Part shown: piece after piece, positions 26,610 to 38,725 of the stretch
How the letters are laid out: every line of letters starts with the position of its first letter
Numbering within the stretch: the stretch's first letter is position 1
Source: Scleroderma bovista
Taxonomy: Eukaryota; Basidiomycota; Agaricomycetes; Boletales; Sclerodermataceae
Assembly: GCA_037178675.1 (NCBI GenBank)
Contig: JAYMGJ010000375.1
Location: 1-64,000 of the forward strand
Length of the DNA: 64,000 bases
Direction: 5' to 3'
The notes under the pieces: generated by a model
The model's database searches: none
What the model was told of the DNA's origin: nothing
The model's input: the letters and a program-made list of their open reading frames with translations, nothing else
Translations under genes and position numbers: made by a program

Positions 26610-28001
26610 ATGGACTCTGACCTTACCCAGGCGCGGATCGAATTCGCTCGACTAGAAACAAAAGCAGCAGAGCTTTTCGAACAACTTACAGAAGTTCGTA
26701 CTGCATTATCGGCGCAGTGGATTAATATTATGTACCAGCCTTGTCAGACAAAGGCCACCACCTATCCACCGTCTGCCAACCGAGCTACATACTCGTGTCC
26801 ATCCTCGATCTTGACATCGGCGCTCACTCTTCTCACGAACGCAAATGGCAACTAGCTATGGTATCACGCCACTGGAGGGATGTCATACTGGACGATCCAA
26901 TCTTTTGGACAACTATCGACTTACTCACGATGAGTCCCTCCGCCATAAAGACTCATCTGAAGAGGACTCAGCGGCAACTCGCTCCTCGACATGGTCATTG
27001 AAATTGATGGTTCGGCCAGCAGTCACTCTACCAGACTTGACTCATCCATGCGCATTGTCATGCCCCATGTGTATCGTTGGCGTACTCTTGATGTCTTCGT
27101 GACCAGGGTCTACTACTATAATTCCGATGAAACGGTTGTGGAGCTTCCTGAGGAGGCCTTAGAGTTCCCTTCTCTGAAGCGCGCTAGCATCTCATGCTCT
27201 CTTAGCATTGTATACCCAAGTTTCCTTTCCTCAACATGCGATTGAACCCCCTGGAAGATTCGTCCCAGGTATAGGGTGTGCAATGGAATCATGCAGCACG
27301 AGACTCGAAATCTCAGCGTGGATCAGCAACCAAACAGTTTCCAATTTCCAGTTCTCAAAACTCTCATCCTCTGTGTTCAGCAGAACGAAAGCGTTAATGC
27401 AGGCCATCGTTGCGCCGAATTTGGAGCACTTCGAGTACCAGCCCTCGTTTTCCAGGCGGATTCGCCTTCTATTGTCTTTGACGGTCTCGGACCCTAAATT
27501 CGCCAGAGTTCACCGCATCTCTTTCTTTAATTTCATCGAGATCCAACATCTCCTCGATCATGACCATAGTGCTTTGCCTTCCCTAATATACGCCATGTGG
27601 AACTTTCGCTGCAAGACCTGGATGGCCTCTTTGTGCCAGTTCCTCCGTACATGGCTGAGTCGACACACAGCTGCCAGTATCTTATCGACCTCTGGAAGGA
27701 CCTTCAGAGCTTGACTCTCCATGGACCAAGTGACGATTGGGTTCAAAGGCTTGATCAACTCTCTGGGTGGCTCATGCAGCGACGGAAGTCAAACTTACCT
27801 TTATTGCGCATCACGATAACTGATCTTGGTCGCTTCGGTTCTACCGCCAATCTCGTCGAATATTTCCTGTACCTCCATAATTGCTTGCAAGGCCATTGCA
27901 TTCTAAAGTGTAACATCCCCGCCGATCGGTGGAGCTATGTCTCTCGGAATGCAGAGTCCTTCTTTAGGGTGGTGAGTACCTTGTGTCTGTCCAAGTTATA
28001 A
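26610..28001 (+). pseudogene. F-box protein pseudogene (several frameshifts)
   Basis: Remnant of a basidiomycete F-box/LRR-type protein. The N-terminal coiled coil MDSDLTQARIEFARLETKAA is intact. The F-box begins IHRLPTEL in one frame but continues LVSILDLDIGAHSSHERKWQ in another, as if four bases (CATA near 26790) were inserted. After WRDVILDDPIFWTTIDLL the frame shifts again before GNSLLDMVIEIDGSASSHS, and again between FQFPVLKTLILC and LMQAIVAPNLEHFEY. The distal part (WKDLQSLTLHGPSDDWVQRL to RWSYVSRNAESFFRV) is still open. Introns cannot explain all the frame changes. Edges approximate. Confidence 0.75.
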
Positions 28002-28575
28002 CCAAGTTCATGTTTCCTCCATTATTCTCGTTTTGGCGTTAACTTGAAGGCACATAAAGCGATTTTACTGTGACCTTCCTGGTAGACCTTGTTGCTAGTA
28101 TTGAGGTCGTAAGGCATATTATGGTACAGTAATGTCCTTAGTCTGTGGCTACACGTTTGCTATCGATGAGTGGGGTTTCACCGGAGGCGAGCCTATCTGA
28201 GGAGCGCCGTACATAGTAATCTACGATGCTCCATTTACCAGCAAAGCGTTTTGCTGGGAAACGGTGGACGTTCATTCCCAATCATACTCCAAACCCATGA
28301 TAATTGACATCCAACCTGAACATGGGAGAAACTGGACCAGATCTGGACATCAAACGTTCGAGTTAACGTGGAAATCCGTGTTCTATTGCAATTGATAGGT
28401 ATACAAAAATGAGTGTGGCTAGTACTACAACAGGCGTAGACGTGCTTTGTCGTTAAAAAGAAAAAGAAAGGCAGAAAAAGTTAGTTCGAAAGGGTCGAAA
28501 GTACTGGTATCAATATAGAAAGGAATGCATAAAAAAAGGTATGCAGATGATGATGATGAAAATGATGCAAATATA
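28002..28575. other. Gene-free spacer
   Basis: Between the F-box relic and the 3' end of ste6, probably 3' UTRs. Nothing else seen. Confidence 0.45.
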
Positions 28576-31500
28576 TCACTGCCCAACCCACTCCCCCCCG
28601 TTCGCAAGCTCCGCAAATACCCCCTTGCGGGACACAAGCTGCTCCCAGGGGCCCTCCTCAACCACAACGCCATCGCGCAGGACCACGATTCGATCACACA
28701 TCTTCATTACGGGCACCTGGTGTGTAATCATCACCGTCGTCCGACCGACCTTGGCATGCTGCAGTGTCTCCAGCACAGCAGCCTGGTTCGCGCCATCCAA
28801 TGCGGATGTGCACTCATCCAGGACAAGCACCGTCGACGGCCGCGCGAGCGCACGCGCGATCTGGACCCGCTGCGCCTGACCACCGGACAGAAGCGACCCG
28901 TTCTCCCCGACGGTTGTGTCATACCCTTGCGGCAAGCCCAGCACGAACTCGTGCACGTTGGCTGCGCGCGCGGCACGCTCGACATCCACGTCCGATATTG
29001 ATGTCGCTCCGTACGCAATGTTCTCCCGGATGCTTCCATCGAACAGATTCGGCTGCTGGCTGACGACCGCGACGTGCTCCCGAAGATGGTGGACATCTGT
29101 ACTGCGCAAATTGATCCCACCAAGGGTGACTGTGCCCGATGAGGGCTCGTACAAACGCTGCAGCAGTGCAGCGACTGTCGACTTGCCACAACCCGACGTT
29201 CCGACGAGTGCAACGCACTCGCCCTCTCGTACTGACATGGTCAGTCCGCGCAACACGGGCTCGTCGCTGCGCGTGGGGTAAGCGAAAGTGACATCTTTGA
29301 GGACGAGGTCGCCACCAAGTGGGGAGGGTCGCAGCATTCCTTGGGCCTCGCTTGTCTCGTCGGTGCGCAGCTGGACGAGGGAATACAGGTCCGTCGTAGC
29401 CTGAACAGACTTGGCGATCTTATGCGTGAAGGCCATAAGCTGGCTGCCAATCGTAACAGTGAACACTACGAGGTTGAGGACCTGGACCATCTGGAGGTAC
29501 GTGTACGTCCCACGAGCGATAAGTACCGCGCCGACGTAGAAGAGAAGTGCTTCTGCGAAGTAGATGAGTGCCGATGCTACGCCGTATGTGCACCCCTCGA
29601 CAAATGCGCCTCGGATGCCAGTCGCAAGACACGCCGAAGTGGCACGATCGAACTGTTCCTGCAAAACAGGCTCGAGCGACATCGCACGAATACTGCGCAC
29701 GTTCAAAATCGACTGCATCTAAGATTAGCATGCCATCTCGTACACAACGAGGAAAAAACACATACCTCGTAATAAACCCTCGCGACCTCCTCGCGTGCAC
29801 GCTTGTTTCGGACCTCGCATCGTCCCACGAGCCCCGTTTGCACACCCATTACGGCCACAAACACCGGCCCGATCGCGACGCCAACAAGGGTGAGCTGCCA
29901 ACCCCACACCATCGCCCACAAAAGCCCAAGCCCCATCATCGCAAACACAACAACACACTGACCCAACACGACAGCGACGAGAGTGCGTGCGTCGTCTGCG
30001 TCCTTGACGAGTGTTTGTGCAAGTGCGGGGGGAGCATGTGCGGGAGCATCGAACCATGCCTTGTCCTGTCGAAGCACACGTGCATACGCTGTGTCCCGCA
30101 GACACGTGACCCATCGAATTGCAGACACTTCCATGAGTACGTATTTCGCGCCAAGCAACAACCCGTCGAGGGCGGCGATGCCTAGCACAAGGCCGCCGTA
30201 CTGGTTGATGATACTGTTCGAAGGATCCGCGGAAACCTCGAACATGAGTCGCGAGAGGAGGAAAGAGAACACAGGCGTCATGGCTCCGCTAAGGAGACAC
30301 ACGATGAGACCAATGAGGAGCAATGGTTTGCTCGGAATAGTGGGCCATACGAGGCGCAGCGTCTCGATTAGGCCTGGAAGGGGACGTCCTGCATCTTGTG
30401 CTTCGACCGCTTGGTGGTTGGCCTTGGATCGTGGTGCAGGAGGCAAAACTGGGATCTCGGTGTGTGCAGCCCGGCGCACGGCCCTTCGCTCCCCACGACG
30501 CCCTGCAGCCTGTTGTGCACTCCGTCGTAGTGCCTCCTTGTCTTTTTCGAATTCATCGTCGTCCTCGACCATCGGGGGCGAGGAAGTATCGGGAGTAGGG
30601 ATTGCTGTAAATGTTGGCGATGTTGGCGTGAATTGCAAGCTGAGCCTGCGTCCATCATATGCACGAGGCGGAAACGTCGGGGAGGGGATGATAATGGACA
30701 TACTTGAGGTACGCCTCACGCGAGGCCCGGTAGGCTGCGTAACGGAGTGCGTAGGGAGAGGTGGAAGAGGCGGATGTGCTGAGCCAGCGCTATTGGCTGC
30801 GCGTGTGAGCTCTGCAACAACGTCGAGCATCCATCCGCCAAGCGCCAATGTGACGGGCCTAACGCCCGCCAACGTCGGAGCGAGACTCAAGTGTCGATCT
30901 GCTTTGGCTTCATCCGCACGCTCACGCTCCTCCTGCTCGGCCAGGATATCCCCAACGTCTTCATAAACTGGCAGGGTGCTCGTCCCAGACTGGGCATCAT
31001 TGTCGAGGTCGAGTTCGGCACCGATTTCACGAACCATACCCTCCCATACACCCCCTGCGTACTCCAAATCGCCCCTGAAACCTTGCTCAACAATATGTCC
31101 CGCACGCATGACATACACAAAGTCGCTCCGGCCTACGCTGGAGAGGTCATGCGTGATCACGATCGTGGTTTTGTGTGTACGTGCACGCCATGCGAGAAGG
31201 GCGGTAGTTGTGAGGAGGCGAGTTGCTGGGTCGAGCGCGGATGTTGATTCATCTATGGCCGTGTCAGTTTTCGGTGTAAACAAACAGAAGGAAAGAGAAC
31301 TGACCGAGAATAAGAACTTCGGGATCACGGATTCGGGCACGGGCAAGTGCGAGTCGTTGGCGCATTCCCCCGCTCAGTGTAATACCACCATCCTGCTCCT
31401 CAGCCCCACCGCTGCCAGAAAGAACAGTATCATAGCCCACATCGAGGCCATTCACCCATCCCTCGAGCATTGCAATCCGACAAGCTTCGCGTACTTCCTC

Positions 31501-33183
31501 GCGTGATACATCTTCGACATGTCGACCGCTCCCGACAACGCCGAGCGCCACGTTCCAGTGTACACTTCCTCGAAAAACTTGTGCACCCTGGCCCGCAGAG
31601 CCCTGCACGACGCCTGCGACGTGGCGGCGCACCCAGGTCGGGTCGAGGTATCGTATGTCCTGTTCATCGAGGAGCAGATTTCCGTTTCCTTCGCTGGGTA
31701 GAGCGTACTGCCCAAGAAGGAGGGCACCTATGGTGGATTTGCCACATCCCGATGGGCCGACGATGTATGTCGTTTCGCGAGCGGGGAGATACATGTTGAC
31801 GCCGCTTAGGACAGGTGTGTCAGGGCGAGTTGGATAGGAGAATGTGATATTAGTAAGGCAAAGGTCACCCGTGAAACGGGCTGGTGTGATTCGCCGGAGA
31901 ATTTGGGATTTATGAGGTTGAGCGCTTGAGGCCTCGGAGTCATCGCGTGTGGACGTGTGTGGGGGAGTCGAGGACACGATGAGAGATGCGAGTTCGGCAG
32001 CTGCGATTTTTCCTTTGGCGAGCACGACAAGGAGTGGCACTGCCATTTGGAGGTTACTCGTAGCTATGAGACACGCCCAGAAGACGCTCATGACGCCTCC
32101 AGGCTGGATCTTGCCCTGGCGCACGAGATGTGCGCCGAACCAGAATCCTTCGACGAACATGGCCATCGTGACGAACTGGGATGCCCCAGTAGTAGCACCC
32201 CATATGGCGGGGAGTGCTGGCAGGGCGGCAGGGATGCGCGCGAGGAGAGAGGATTCGTGGGATTCCGCGTTGGAGGCTTTGAGCGCGCCGATGTTAGCGG
32301 CTGCGCGTGAAACAAGGGATGCAGCACGCGCAAGGAGGTTACGTTCATGGGCAAGGCGAGGACCCGCAAGTGCCTGGGAGAATCCCTGGACAAAGATGAG
32401 AATGGGCAAGGCAGAAAGGATAACGAGGGTGAGCAGTGGGCCCCAGTAGAAGGCCAGCGCGAGAGAGGTAAGTGTCGTGGTGAGGTACTGCAAGAGCTGG
32501 CCAGACACGAGCGAGGATGCTGCCCTTACGTCATCTGTTTCCCTGTGATGTATGCGTGAGCGAGGAGACATTGTGTGCGTGTGGACGAGTGCTTACCTGG
32601 CGAATTTGGCCATGAGGCCGCCTGCGCCGATGGGTGCACTGGAAGAGGCATCCTGCACACCAGGTGCGGGGGACGCATCATCAGCGCCCATACGTCGGTC
32701 AAACCATTCCATCTGCATATGTACGACGGCACGGTAGACCTGTCTCCTGAGTTCGACGACGTTGTGCTCGCCGGTCCATATCCAGAGGCTGCTGGTCACG
32801 CTACTCATGATGAGTGCGGCGAAGCCGAGGGCAACCAGCTCAATGGCTGCAAGGCCGACACCGTGGAGAAGGTCGTCTTTTGCAGATTGGGGTGGGTTGG
32901 GAGTGAGTGGGAAGGCGGCAAAGGCGTTGAAAGAGCGTCCGACAACGTAGGTCATGAAAGGTGCGATGCCCCCTGCTGCGATAGAGGATGCAACGGCGGG
33001 CGCGAGCAGGACGAGTTTTCGGCGGGGTGTAAGAAAGGAAAAGAGCAGTTTGATAGAAGGCTGAGGTGCTTCTGTTGGGTGGACATCGGGTGAATGGGTT
33101 GGTTCATGTTTGATGTCGATGTGGGTGCTGGACGAGCTCAGCGATGCGGTATCGCTCTCGCGTAATGGGTCGTGGTTGCTCAT
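28576..33183 (-). CDS. ste6: Full-length ABCB transporter, Ste6-type mating-pheromone exporter
   Basis: ATP-driven plasma-membrane exporter with TMD1-NBD1-TMD2-NBD2 order, about 1484 residues. ATG at 33183; introns 32543-32596, 31253-31304 and 29719-29765; TGA at 28576. NBD1: Walker A GPSGCGKST, Q-loop VVQGS, signature LSGGMRQR, Walker B VLILD|EST (split by an intron), switch His in ITHD. NBD2: Walker A GTSGCGKST, Q-loop VVSQQP, signature LSGGQAQR, Walker B VLVLDECTS, switch His in ITHQ. The linker is long, acidic and Ser/Pro-rich. The overall layout matches fungal a-factor transporters, which export farnesylated peptide pheromones. The family is certain; the pheromone role is inferred, as multidrug ABCB proteins share this architecture. 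No mating-type gene is seen nearby. Confidence 0.88.
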
Positions 33184-33908
33184 CGCGCGATGAAGGAAAG
33201 AGAGGAGGAGGAGAACAGTGAGTCCAGCTGCGATAGCCCATTTTGTTGTGTGGCTGGATGCGGAATCGACTCTATTGTCTGGGACGAGGACAATAAGATC
33301 GACACGATTATGTAAACATTACATTGTCTTGATTAGGTAATCAACCTTGGACAATAGCATTCCCACGCTTATCCCACAAATGTCTTTGTCTCTCCGTACA
33401 ACCCAGTAGTCGGAGAGGGAACGATTGTCTTCCATCGAATCTTTGGTATGCCTTGGGAGACTACAACCCAGTTGTCCGTCGTTTCTGGCTCATCCTCAAC
33501 CATGTTTCTACTCGTGCAGAATATTTCGGTTGTAAGTTCAGCCGTTTATGAGGTGACTCATGTTTGCTGCTTGTACTTCAAACAAAAGAGCGTTTAGACA
33601 AAGAAAAAAGAGATTACGCTAGTTAATCCACGAGGTCCATGGATGCCGGACACGCGGGGTTGGTTGCGGTATGTGGATGCGGACTACCAAGTAGACCGTG
33701 TGCGTGATGGCTCAGCCACACAATTTCCTTCCCCCTGGTTGCATATCACATTCAGTTTCAGGCCGTCAGGCAACGAGAACATTGTGCCTATATGGTAGCC
33801 CACAATGTGCATCCAAGTGCGCGAAGTTGGTTGCGAATTTAGGCGGATGCCATCTTTACATGTTGCCCAGAGGCCGTAATGGTTTCTCCGTGAAAGTGAC
33901 TGTTCCAG
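33184..33908. other. Spacer upstream of ste6
   Basis: Holds the ste6 promoter side and possibly eroded upstream urease sequence (gamma/beta part), but I could not recognise any of it. Confidence 0.35.
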
Positions 33909-35998
33909 GTGGTTTATAGTGACGAGATCAAGTTTGGTGGAGGTAATTCGAAGTGGTTGTGTCCTTCCCTGTCACGGTGTTCATGGTCCCTCCAGGTAAA
34001 ACCATCTGAGATGGGATGGGCCAGGCGACTGGCTGGAGCTCGAAGAACTCGAAAGATTGCCAAGGAGCCCTCGATCTCGCCATCACCAATGCCGTCGTCG
34101 TGGACTGGACTGGAATCTATAAGGCGCATGTATTCCTGTCATTCTTCACACAACACACTTGACGGCCTACCGCAGGCAGACATTGGCGTTTGGTGTCATC
34201 GTCGGCATCGGAAAAGCTGGTAACCCGGATGATATGGATCGCGTCTATTCCTGCTTGGCCAAAGTAGGCGCCTCCACTGAGGTCATCACCAGCGAAAAGC
34301 TAATCATTACCGTAGGTGCCATTGACGCACATGTCCACTACATTTGTCCACAGCTTGTCCCCGAAGCCCTCACGGTTGGTACGACGACAATGATCAAAAG
34401 AGGGACAGGTCCCAGCACGAGAACCAACGCAACGACGTGCACGTCAAGTCCATTTATATCCAGCATATGCTGGCTGCGACAGATGGTCTACCCATGAATT
34501 TTGCGTTTACGGGAAAGGGAAATGTCTCGGAAATGGCGGCGATGAAAGAGGTCGTTGAAGTTGATGCGGCGGGCTTCAAGTTGCATGAAGATTCGGGGAG
34601 CACACCCGCTGTGATCTCGAGATGTTTGGATGTGGCGAATATTTACGATGTACAGGTGGGTGCGTTGTGTTGTCGGATCGATCGTGAACTTTAAGCATGT
34701 TAACACGGATACACTTAACGAGAGTGGGTTCGTAGAGAGTGGGTCGTCGTACTTTCTACTTCTTTATTGTGTCTCAAGATGTCAGGATGTACCATCCACA
34801 TTTACCACACGGAGGGGGCCGGTGGGTGCATACCTCAATTGCATGGTCGCCATTTCTGACTTCTGCAAACATCAGGTGGTGGTCACGCGCCTGCTATCAT
34901 CGTCGCCTGTGGCCTTGAGAGGGTGCTCCCATCCTCAACAAGTACTACCCGCCCTTACGCTACCAACACCCTTGATGAGCACCACGATGTAAGTGCTGTG
35001 TCCCTGTACCAACCCATCATCCTCCTCATTCCCGTCCAAAAGATGCTCACGGCTGCCACCATCTCGACAAGAACATCTAAGAAGGCCCCGCCTTCGCCAA
35101 TTCGCGTATCCGCGCCGAGATAATTGCAGCAGAAGACGTGCTCCACGGTATAGGCGCGATATCGATGATTAACTCGGACTCACAGGCGATGGGTCGTGTC
35201 GGGGAGGTCGTCGCGCGGACGTGGCGCACTGCGAGCAAGATGGCGACGCGTAGGGGACCGCTGGAGGATCTTGGTGATCCGGCGAAGTGAAGAGGTACAT
35301 TGCCAAGTCTATGATTAATCCGTAAGTTGACCATTTACTCGTTTCTTGGTGCCTGGATGCATTAGACTTAACATGTATACGTCAGCGCTATCACGCACGG
35401 CATCAGCACGTACGTCGGCTCAGTTAAAGTAGGCAAGCTCGCAGACCTCGTGCTGTGGAAACCTGAAAACTTCAGTGCAGAACCAGAGATGGTCCTCAAA
35501 TCTGGCGTCATCATATGGGCATAGGTGCTTTTGTCCTTTCCTTTGAACCCATATGCACCTTTCGAGGGAGCTTCCTTTTCTCGTTTGTCACGTTGGTGGC
35601 GTGTATTACGGGCGGGTATGAAGGTGGATCAGACGGAGGGCATGGCGTGCACTGACCATAATATCCTTTTCCACATGTACTCCCGTGTGCATTTAATCGC
35701 TCACATCCTCCTGTCTCAGATGGGTGACGCCAACGCCTCCATCCCGACCGTCCAACCTGCCTACGGCTGCCCAATGTGGGGCTCCCTACCTGGATCGGCC
35801 ACACGCAGTTCGTACGCCTTCGTCTCCAAACACGCGTTCGACAAGAACATTGCGGCGCTGTACGGCCTGTCAAAGAACACGGCACCCGTCACGGGCTGTC
35901 GGGCGGTGACTAAGTGAAGTGGAACGATGCGTTGCCCAAGATGTCGGTCGATCCTGAGAGCTACGAGGTCTATGAGTGGGGAGAGGCAACGCCACTAT
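33909..35998 (+). pseudogene. Urease, alpha-domain remnant with frameshifts and stops
   Basis: Urease hydrolyses urea to ammonia and carbamate at a di-nickel site. Pieces in the right order: [212 protein letters not shown]. Frames change after ADIG and at [14 protein letters not shown] (one base missing). A stop codon interrupts the HLDKNI segment near 35082, and another frame change follows CRAVTK. Some nickel-ligand motifs survive ([18 protein letters not shown]). I could not find the N-terminal domains. Edges approximate. Confidence 0.85.
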
Positions 35999-36504
35999 TC
36001 CGGCGTGGATTATATAAGCGGGAAAATGTGGTCAATCAGTGTATCGAGGGAATCTGGCGGTAGAATGGTATCATAGCAGAGTATAAAATGTCCATTAGGC
36101 TTGAATATGTATCTAGAAGGTGTAGGTATGAATAAAAATGAGAGAACATGAAAGGAGCCCACAAGTCAAAAGCTGTCAGTCACAAGCCCCTGTATACTCA
36201 CCATCAATTGCATCTGATACCTCTGTTCGTGCAATTCAACTCAGTGTGTGAATCTTAGTGAACTGCACTGGTCTACCCGTGGGTGTCTACAGTCAACCCG
36301 GACCTGACCTGCGACCAACCCATACCCATAATACTGAGCCCAGCCTACTAGGTACATATAACAAAGGGTCTCAAGGATAGACCCAGTGCAGGTACACCCT
36401 GGAAGGGTATCAACATTGTTTGTATCATTGTAGCAGATAAAAATTTAGTATTAGATGTATATATACACATGATATCTACAGAGGTACAGCTATTAGCTAT
36501 GTGT

Positions 36505-36790
36505 GTGTTGTCATTGTGATTGTCAGAGGGGTGGTGATCATGGTACTCGTCGAGGTGCGTGTGTGCCACAGCATGCATGGTCAGCGTGAGGGAGATAATG
36601 GAGAGGTGGTGATCGCAGGGCAAGCTAGCAGCACAGGCAGCGGCAGCGTTGTTCATTGCCGTCTGGTGGTGGGATCACATTGGTGGTGGATATGGTTGAC
36701 GTTGACAGTCGTAGTGATCATTGCATTGGTGGTCGTCGTGTTGGTGGTGGTGGCGGTGATGGTTGGTGTTGGCTTGTTTGTGAAAGTAAC
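36505..36790. repeat. G/T-rich low-complexity tract
   Basis: Irregular runs of TGG/GTG triplets on the plus strand (for example around 36719-36765). Not an exact microsatellite. Confidence 0.6.
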
Positions 36791-38073
36791 CAATCAAATG
36801 TTTCGTATGGCGTGTAGTGGGATGTGAGGCCTTGAGGACGTGGAGTACATGACGGATCGGGTAGGGTGAGAGCTTGAGTTTGTCTGAGCCAACCTGTTCC
36901 TTCTGTGGACGCGAGCACTTTCAGCTTGGATTCCACCAGAAACACCGTGACGACATTGCATTGTAGCATTCATGTGATGTGTCAATGACATGCTCATTTT
37001 GCTTATATAATCCCTAAACATGTCTTCCAGCCTGCATTCACCTTTGCATTCGCTGGAGGCACGACACTCACCCAAATGATCATCTAAGTAGGTAAATACG
37101 TGTTTTTTCTACCTGTGGTTGTATTGTCCAAGAGCTTTTTCTATTTAACCAGCAAGAATCATGTGTTTTGTACCTAAACTGGGCTAAAATCAAAACTTCA
37201 GTGGGATTTCTTTCGTAGAATACAATGAGAGTAAAAAATAAGTGCCACTCTTCCCCCAAAAGTTGTTCTCAAAATGTTGTGCTGAGTGTGTAGCACAGTG
37301 AACCACCTTTTCAGCCACATCTCTGCATAAGACATGCACAAGCAAAGTTGAAATTTTGTAGGGCATTGCCTCTCCCCACTATGAGGATGGGGTACTTGCA
37401 AACGTGGAGCCGGTGCAGGAGGCTCTGCCTGCAAGGGAGTATAACTTTTTCTGAACTCTGGTTGGATCCAGAAAGTGACCTTATCACCTCGTTTACACAG
37501 TCACTTGGGTTGGTGGAAAATGCATGATTTTTCCCCACTGATCCACAATTTCGACGACTGCCTAAGCTCTCCATTGACTCTATTAGATAGTTGTGTGGCA
37601 CCTACTCACTGTGGGAAGTAAAGTCACTGGTATTCAGTGATTGAATCACCACTTATCAATGTTGACTGCAGTACATATCAGTAATGAAGCACTGAAAATC
37701 AGCATCCCTGGATGTCATTCAGCATCTGAGTCAGTGTCCAAGGCACTGCTTTTGAGTGTCTTGGCCAGTTATTATCAGATGCATTAGCACTACTTTTCAG
37801 TGTAGAAGTTACTCAATCCAGCCAGATGCCATTGGTTTTCATCAGGGAACTTATCAGCCATTCTCATCAGCAAAAGTGGCCAAGGAGAGCTGACCACCAT
37901 CTTGCCAGGCTGGCACCCCTAGGACCCTGACTCCTCAAGCCCTTGGCCTCAAGCCCCTCACTGCAACAATCTGCTCTGTCTCAAAGACTCCATATACCAT
38001 ACTTTCACCACCTATATCCTAGTGATGAGCTCAAGAGGGTCACCCACCCTCCTGATGACCCACCTGCTGAGGC

Positions 38074-38078
38074 CCTCC
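38074..38078. other. Target-site duplication, left copy (CCTCC)
   Basis: Identical to 47027-47031, immediately outside the two LTRs. Confidence 0.9.
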
Positions 38079-38663
38079 TGTTGAGAAAGTAAGTGCTTAG
38101 TCATCAACAGCATGTGACTTCTCTAGAGCCTTGACATGTGATGTGTCTGGACTCGTCAACTTCCATGTGATACTTCTGTCACATGACCGGTTATCAAAGT
38201 ACCGACTAACCGGAGTCATATCTCTTATCTATGACATCATCAAGATAAGAAGAGATAATGTTCCTTCTAGAACGTTCCTATGAGTCATGTCTAGACCATT
38301 TCTTATCTCTTATCTTACCTATGACTCACTGTGGTATTCTACGAGGTTCTACGAGTTTCCACAGGACTACTATGTTAGGAAGGTACTTATCTGCCTGTCC
38401 GTTTATGGACTCTTATGGCCACTCTACTTTACATGGTCTGTGCGCAGCTCAGACGTATAAATACCCTTATGCTTCGTTGTAGCATAGTAGGATTTTACCC
38501 ACCTGTTTTACCCTCTGTTGTTATCAACAAACTCTCAAACCACCTTCGGTTATTACTCCAAGTTAGAACTGTCTACCCAAGTGAGTTAAAGACTTCATAT
38601 CATTTGTGTAGAGCCCGCTGCGTAGTGTCCACTCTCTCCTGTTGTGGACATTGCCTCCCGTTA
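38079..38663 (+). repeat. 5' LTR
   Basis: Begins TGTTGAGAAAG and ends CCCGTTA, so the 3' end is TA rather than the usual CA. Aligns with 46443-47026 across its length, with substitutions and single-base indels only. Confidence 0.95.
38456..38463 (+). promoter_or_regulatory. Putative LTR TATA box
   Basis: TATAAATA in the 5' LTR about 200 bp before its end, conserved in the 3' LTR at 46820-46827. The position suits the U3/R border. Confidence 0.55.
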
Positions 38664-38677
38664 GGTTATGAGCCCTG
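38664..38677 (+). promoter_or_regulatory. Primer binding site for a half tRNA-iMet
   Basis: Directly after the 5' LTR, GGTTATGAGCCCTG is complementary to CAGGGCTCATAACC, the anticodon stem-loop of fungal initiator tRNA-Met. Copia-type elements prime from such an internally cleaved tRNA fragment rather than from the tRNA 3' end. The tRNA match is from memory of the yeast sequence. Confidence 0.75.
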
Positions 38678-38725
38678 TCTAGGCGAACTCCTGTGACGTC
38701 GTTATTCTCGTTGGCCAACGAGAAG

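Larger units (their letters stand above)
35999..38078. other. Gene-free region left of the retrotransposon
   Basis: About 2.1 kb. The central part (about 36505-36790) is a G/T-rich low-complexity tract with many GGTGGT and GTTGGTGG units, giving spurious Val-rich frames. The rest is AT-rich with short frames only. Confidence 0.5.

Noticed and set aside
28764..30966. Long plus-strand frames opposite the ABC transporter (for example 29983-30966)
   Set aside because: They are antisense to an intact, motif-verified gene in GC-rich coding sequence.
33184..33908. Urease gamma/beta domains upstream of the relic
   Set aside because: I looked for the N-terminal urease motifs and could not recognise them, so the pseudogene is not extended there.
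36501..36827. Val-rich 108-codon frame
   Set aside because: It is a product of the G/T-rich low-complexity tract.
38258..38696. Small frames inside the 5' LTR and their copies in the 3' LTR
   Set aside because: They lie in the LTR control region, and their sequence similarity only reflects LTR identity.
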